A DNA stretch of 29,637 bases from Flavobacteriales bacterium MED-G22 (GTDB lineage Bacteria; Bacteroidota; Bacteroidia; Flavobacteriales; Flavobacteriaceae): the NCBI GenBank assembly GCA_002457295.1, contig NTKF01000014.1:1-29637 (forward strand), in the 5' to 3' direction. Below the pieces are notes generated by a model. It did not search any database. It was not told the DNA's origin and saw nothing but the letters and a program-made list of their open reading frames with translations. The translations under genes were made by a program, and so were the position numbers. Below, in pieces: positions 26,475 through 29,637 of this stretch (positions are counted from its first letter, which is position 1; each line of letters starts with the position of its first letter).

Positions 26475-26900
26475 ATGAAAATTAACCTAAAAAGAATTAA
26501 TGACGATTATCTTTTTAAAGCTACCAATGATAGAGGTCATGAAATAGTGATGGATAACAAGACCAAAGAAGAAGGTTTTGTTCAAGGTGTTAGTCCGATG
26601 GAAACGCTTTTGATGGGACTCGCAGGGTGCAGTAGCATCGACATTATCTATATTTTGAAAAAGCAAAAACTGAATCCAGAAGTGTTGAAAATGGAGGTGG
26701 AAGGTTTTCGAAAATCAGATGAGGTTCCAGCACTTTTTCATACCATAACAATAGTGATATATATAGAAGGAAATTTGCCAGCTGAAAAAGTTCAACGTGC
26801 AGCTGACCTTTCTTTTGAAAAATATTGTTCAGTCTCAAAGACCCTTGAGGCTACCGCCTCTATCACCCATAAAGTTGTATTAAATGGAAAACCGATATGA
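26475..26900 (+). CDS. OsmC-family protein
   Basis: A 141-residue single-domain protein. GVSPMETLLMGLAGCSSIDI carries the first conserved Cys52, and EKYCSVSKTLE carries the second, Cys118; together they form the thiol peroxidase site of OsmC/Ohr proteins. Family members reduce organic hydroperoxides, though many in this subgroup (YhfA-like) are untested. It lies inside the methionine operon, 19 bases after metX and overlapping the next gene by four bases, so it is made when SAM is low. A role in sulfur or thiol handling is possible but only inferred from position. Confidence 0.88.
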   Translation: MKINLKRINDDYLFKATNDRGHEIVMDNKTKEEGFVQGVSPMETLLMGLAGCSSIDIIYILKKQKLNPEVLKMEVEGFRKSDEVPALFHTITIVIYIEGNLPAEKVQRAADLSFEKYCSVSKTLEATASITHKVVLNGKPI

Positions 26901-28063
26901 AAAGAAAAGTTGAGACGCAAGCCATTCATACCCAAATGGATCGCTCAGATTTTTTAGAACATTCTACTCCAATGCATCTCACCTCCAGTTTTGTTTTTGA
27001 AGATGCAGAAGACATGCGTGCCTCTTTTGCTGAAGAAAAACAACGCAATATTTATAGTCGGTTCACCAATCCTAATAATGATGAGTTTATTGAAAAAGTT
27101 TGCTTGATGGAAGGTGCTCAAAGGGGAGTTGCCTTTGCATCAGGAATGGCTGCAGTATATTCCACATTTGCGGCTTTGCTGAAGGCAGGAGATCATATTC
27201 TTTCTTCACGTTCCATTTTTGGTTCTACCTATGCTCTGTTCAACAAATATTTCCCTAAGTGGGACATTAATACATCTTATTTTGAATGGGATCAGATCAA
27301 TAAAATTGGCGATCTAATACAACCAACTACAAAAATACTTTATGTAGAATCACCAACCAATCCTGGCGTTGACATCATTGATTTACAACTTCTTGGCGAT
27401 TTGGCAAAAAAACATAATTTAATTTATGTTGTGGACAATTGTTTTGCCACACCCTATTTGCAGCAACCTATTCGTTTTGGAGCAGATTTAGTTATCCATT
27501 CGGCCACTAAGTTGATTGATGGGCAAGGCCGTGTTTTGGGAGGAGTTACAGTTGGTTCTGTTTCTTTAGTCCAAGAAATCTATTTATTTGCGAGAAATAC
27601 TGGGCCCTCATTGTCTCCCTTTAATTCTTGGATTTTATCTAAAAGTTTAGAAACCTTGGCGGTACGTATTGATCGACATTGCTCTAATGCACTTTCAATT
27701 GCAGAACGATTAGAAAAACACACTAAGATTAATTATGTCAAATACCCTTTTTTAAAATCCCATCCACAATTTAAAATTGCAAAAAAGCAAATGCGACAGG
27801 GTGGCAACGTAATTGCTTTTGAAATTTTAGGAGGAGAAGAAAAAGCGATCCAGTTTATTGACAACTTAAAAATGTGTTCAATCACCTCAAATCTTGGAGA
27901 TTCTAGGAGTATTGTCACCCACCCGGCTTCATCAACACATAGTAAATTATCCGTTGAGGAACGACTTCTTGTTGGGATTACTCCAGGGTTAATAAGGCTT
28001 TCAGTGGGGTTAGAACATATTGATGATTTGTGGCATGATGTAGAACAAGCATTAAATGTGTAA
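26897..28063 (+). CDS. metZ: Trans-sulfuration-family PLP enzyme, probable O-succinyl/acetylhomoserine sulfhydrylase
   Basis: A second Cys/Met-metabolism PLP enzyme, 388 residues, distinct from MetY. Seen: YSRFTNPNNDEFIEKVCLME, FASGMAAVYSTFAALLKAGD, ESPTNPGVDIIDLQLL, and PLP Lys205 in IHSATKLIDGQGRVLGG. The segment DGQGRVLGG with the preceding RFGADLV is typical of MetZ-like sulfhydrylases. Cystathionine gamma-synthase is the main alternative. The product would be homocysteine (or cystathionine) for the methionine synthase that follows. It overlaps the OsmC gene by four bases and shares one base with the next start (TAATG). Confidence 0.8.
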   Translation: MKRKVETQAIHTQMDRSDFLEHSTPMHLTSSFVFEDAEDMRASFAEEKQRNIYSRFTNPNNDEFIEKVCLMEGAQRGVAFASGMAAVYSTFAALLKAGDHILSSRSIFGSTYALFNKYFPKWDINTSYFEWDQINKIGDLIQPTTKILYVESPTNPGVDIIDLQLLGDLAKKHNLIYVVDNCFATPYLQQPIRFGADLVIHSATKLIDGQGRVLGGVTVGSVSLVQEIYLFARNTGPSLSPFNSWILSKSLETLAVRIDRHCSNALSIAERLEKHTKINYVKYPFLKSHPQFKIAKKQMRQGGNVIAFEILGGEEKAIQFIDNLKMCSITSNLGDSRSIVTHPASSTHSKLSVEERLLVGITPGLIRLSVGLEHIDDLWHDVEQALNV

Positions 28064-29073
28064 TGAACAAAATAAGGGAAATAATAAAAGAAAGAATTCT
28101 TGTTTTAGATGGGGCCATGGGTACTATGATCCAAAGTCACAAACTAAAGGAAGAAGACTACAGGGGTTTAGAATTAAAAGATCATCCTATGCCTCTGCTT
28201 GGCAACAATGATTTATTGTCAGTAACTCAACCTGAGATTATTAAAGGAGTTCATAGAGCCTATTTAGAAGTAGGAGCAGATATTATAGAAACCAATACAT
28301 TTTCATCAACCAGTATTGGGATGTCTGATTATGGACTTGAGGAATGGGTTCATAAAATAAATTATGAAAGTGCTAAAATTGCTAAAGAAGTAGCCAATGA
28401 ATACAATATACTAAATCCAAAAAAGCCTCGGTTTGTAGCTGGATCTATAGGGCCAACCAATAAGACTGCAAGCATGTCGCCAGATGTTAATCAACCTGGT
28501 TTTAGGGCTGTAGATTTTGATGAATTAGTTTTAGCTTATTCAGAACAAATTGTAGGCTTGAAAGAAGGAGGTGTTGATCTTCTTTTAATCGAAACCGTGT
28601 TTGACACCCTTAATGCGAAAGCAGCCTTGTTTGCTGTTTCACAAATTAAAGAGCAACAACAATGGGAAGTGCCTGTTATGCTCAGTGGTACCATCACTGA
28701 TGCAAGTGGTAGAACACTTTCAGGCCAAACGGTGGGCGCATTTTATATTTCATTACAACATATGGATTTATTAAGCATTGGTTTTAATTGCGCCCTTGGC
28801 GCTGATCAATTGTTGCCCTATGTGAAAGAACTTTCAATGATTTCAAATTCTTTTATCTCTGCTCATCCCAATGCAGGGCTTCCTAATGCTTTTGGAGAAT
28901 ATGATCAAAGCCCAGATGAAATGCAAAATCAGATCCAACGCTATTTAGATCAGAATTTGGTCAATATTATTGGTGGTTGTTGTGGCACCACCCCTGAACA
29001 TATTGCTAAAATTGTTGCAATAACTGCTAATTCTAGCCCAAGAAAAATAAATCTAACTGTTGATGCTTCCTAA
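28063..29073 (+). CDS. metH: Methionine synthase, homocysteine-binding half (split MetH)
   Basis: Encodes only the N-terminal homocysteine S-methyltransferase module, 336 residues. The start [20 protein letters not shown] and the zinc cysteines, Cys243 in [12 protein letters not shown] and Cys306-Cys307 in [12 protein letters not shown], match MetH module 1. It ends at a real TAA rather than running on. The folate-binding module begins in another frame 11 bases before this stop, so the enzyme is made as two chains. This split is common in flavobacteria. Both chains are needed to move a methyl group from methyl-folate via cobalamin to homocysteine. Confidence 0.93.
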   Translation: MNKIREIIKERILVLDGAMGTMIQSHKLKEEDYRGLELKDHPMPLLGNNDLLSVTQPEIIKGVHRAYLEVGADIIETNTFSSTSIGMSDYGLEEWVHKINYESAKIAKEVANEYNILNPKKPRFVAGSIGPTNKTASMSPDVNQPGFRAVDFDELVLAYSEQIVGLKEGGVDLLLIETVFDTLNAKAALFAVSQIKEQQQWEVPVMLSGTITDASGRTLSGQTVGAFYISLQHMDLLSIGFNCALGADQLLPYVKELSMISNSFISAHPNAGLPNAFGEYDQSPDEMQNQIQRYLDQNLVNIIGGCCGTTPEHIAKIVAITANSSPRKINLTVDAS

Positions 29074-29637
29074 AAAAAAACCTTTGTGTCTGTCAGGTTT
29101 AGAACCTCTCATCATAACAAATGAAACCAATTTTGTCAATGTGGGGGAGCGAACTAATGTCACAGGTTCAAGAAAGTTTTTAAGATTAATTGAGAACAAT
29201 GAATATGATCAAGCGCTAGAAATTGCAAGAGAACAAGTTGAAGGAGGTGCTCAAATCATTGACATCAACATGGATGAAGGGATGATTGATGGAGTGGAGT
29301 CGATGACCACTTTTCTCAATCTAATAGCCGCAGAGCCTGATATTGCTCGTGTGCCGGTGATGATAGATAGCTCAAAATGGGAAATCTTAGAGGCTGGTCT
29401 TAAAACCATTCAAGGAAAAGGGATAGTTAATTCGATTAGTTTAAAAGAAGGGGAAGAAGTATTTCTAAACCAAGCTCGAAAAATTAAACAATACGGAGCT
29501 GCTCTAATCATTATGGCTTTTGATGAAGAGGGTCAGGCTGACAATCTAGATCGACGGATTGAAATTTGTAAACGATCCTATGATTTATTGGTGGATCAAG
29601 TGCATTTTCCACCTGAAGATATCATCTTTGATCCCAA
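29063..29637 (+). CDS. metH: Methionine synthase, folate/cobalamin half (split MetH; 3' end outside window)
   Basis: The open frame starts with ATG at 29063, inside the end of the preceding gene, and runs to the window edge (191 codons seen). [20 protein letters not shown] is the start of the MetH pterin-binding (methyltetrahydrofolate) module, followed by [34 protein letters not shown] and [15 protein letters not shown], all typical. The cobalamin and activation modules should follow beyond the edge. The 11-base overlap suggests coupled translation with the first half. Confidence 0.92.
   Translation, partial: MLPKKKPLCLSGLEPLIITNETNFVNVGERTNVTGSRKFLRLIENNEYDQALEIAREQVEGGAQIIDINMDEGMIDGVESMTTFLNLIAAEPDIARVPVMIDSSKWEILEAGLKTIQGKGIVNSISLKEGEEVFLNQARKIKQYGAALIIMAFDEEGQADNLDRRIEICKRSYDLLVDQVHFPPEDIIFDP

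Overview
The window is chromosomal DNA from a low-GC member of the Bacteroidota, most likely a flavobacterium. The evidence is the gene content (a split methionine synthase, a DUF456 protein, a DUF151 protein with a C-terminal UVR motif, KdtA beside a DegT aminotransferase), four exact matches to the Bacteroidota -7 promoter element TAnnTTTG, and the lack of obvious Shine-Dalgarno sites. The species cannot be named from this alone.

The most unusual part is the left edge (1-3093). It holds the last 986 codons of a Cas9 whose reading frame is intact but whose visible catalytic residues are mostly gone: RuvC-II Glu is Ser, the HNH Asp/Glu-His pair is Val-Tyr, and the RuvC-III HH is Phe-Ala. The REC, HNH-fold and C-terminal PAM-interacting landmarks remain. 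No cas1, cas2 or CRISPR array follows. Instead a 131-base gap contains a long inverted repeat, 2962-2986 with 3072-3095, that looks like a tracrRNA anti-repeat and a solitary CRISPR repeat, with two hairpins between. I read this as a naturally nuclease-dead Cas9 with its own guide-like RNA, possibly used for gene regulation. RuvC-I and the N terminus lie outside the window.

From 3094 to 22755 the window holds compact housekeeping genes. They are a DUF456 membrane protein, a lipoprotein, ruvC and hemW, an M20 dipeptidase, tRNA-Leu(TAG) with a terminator, and a roughly 510-base stretch without a gene. Next come a membrane protein divergent from a CotH-like exported protein, alkaline phosphatase, kdtA, a DegT aminotransferase with an exported amidohydrolase, fabD-folA, a class V PLP enzyme, thyA, a DUF151 nuclease-family protein, pdhB, a membrane pyrophosphatase and a deoxynucleoside kinase. 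Converging protein genes usually overlap at their stop codons, which makes the cas9-DUF456 gap stand out.

From 22854 to the right edge runs a methionine/SAM operon: promoter, SAM-II riboswitch with a hairpin directly before the start codon, then metK, metY, metX, an OsmC-family gene, a metZ-like gene, and methionine synthase split into two genes, the second cut by the window edge. SAM made by MetK would feed back on the whole pathway: homoserine acylation, sulfhydrylation to homocysteine, methylation to methionine, and conversion to SAM.
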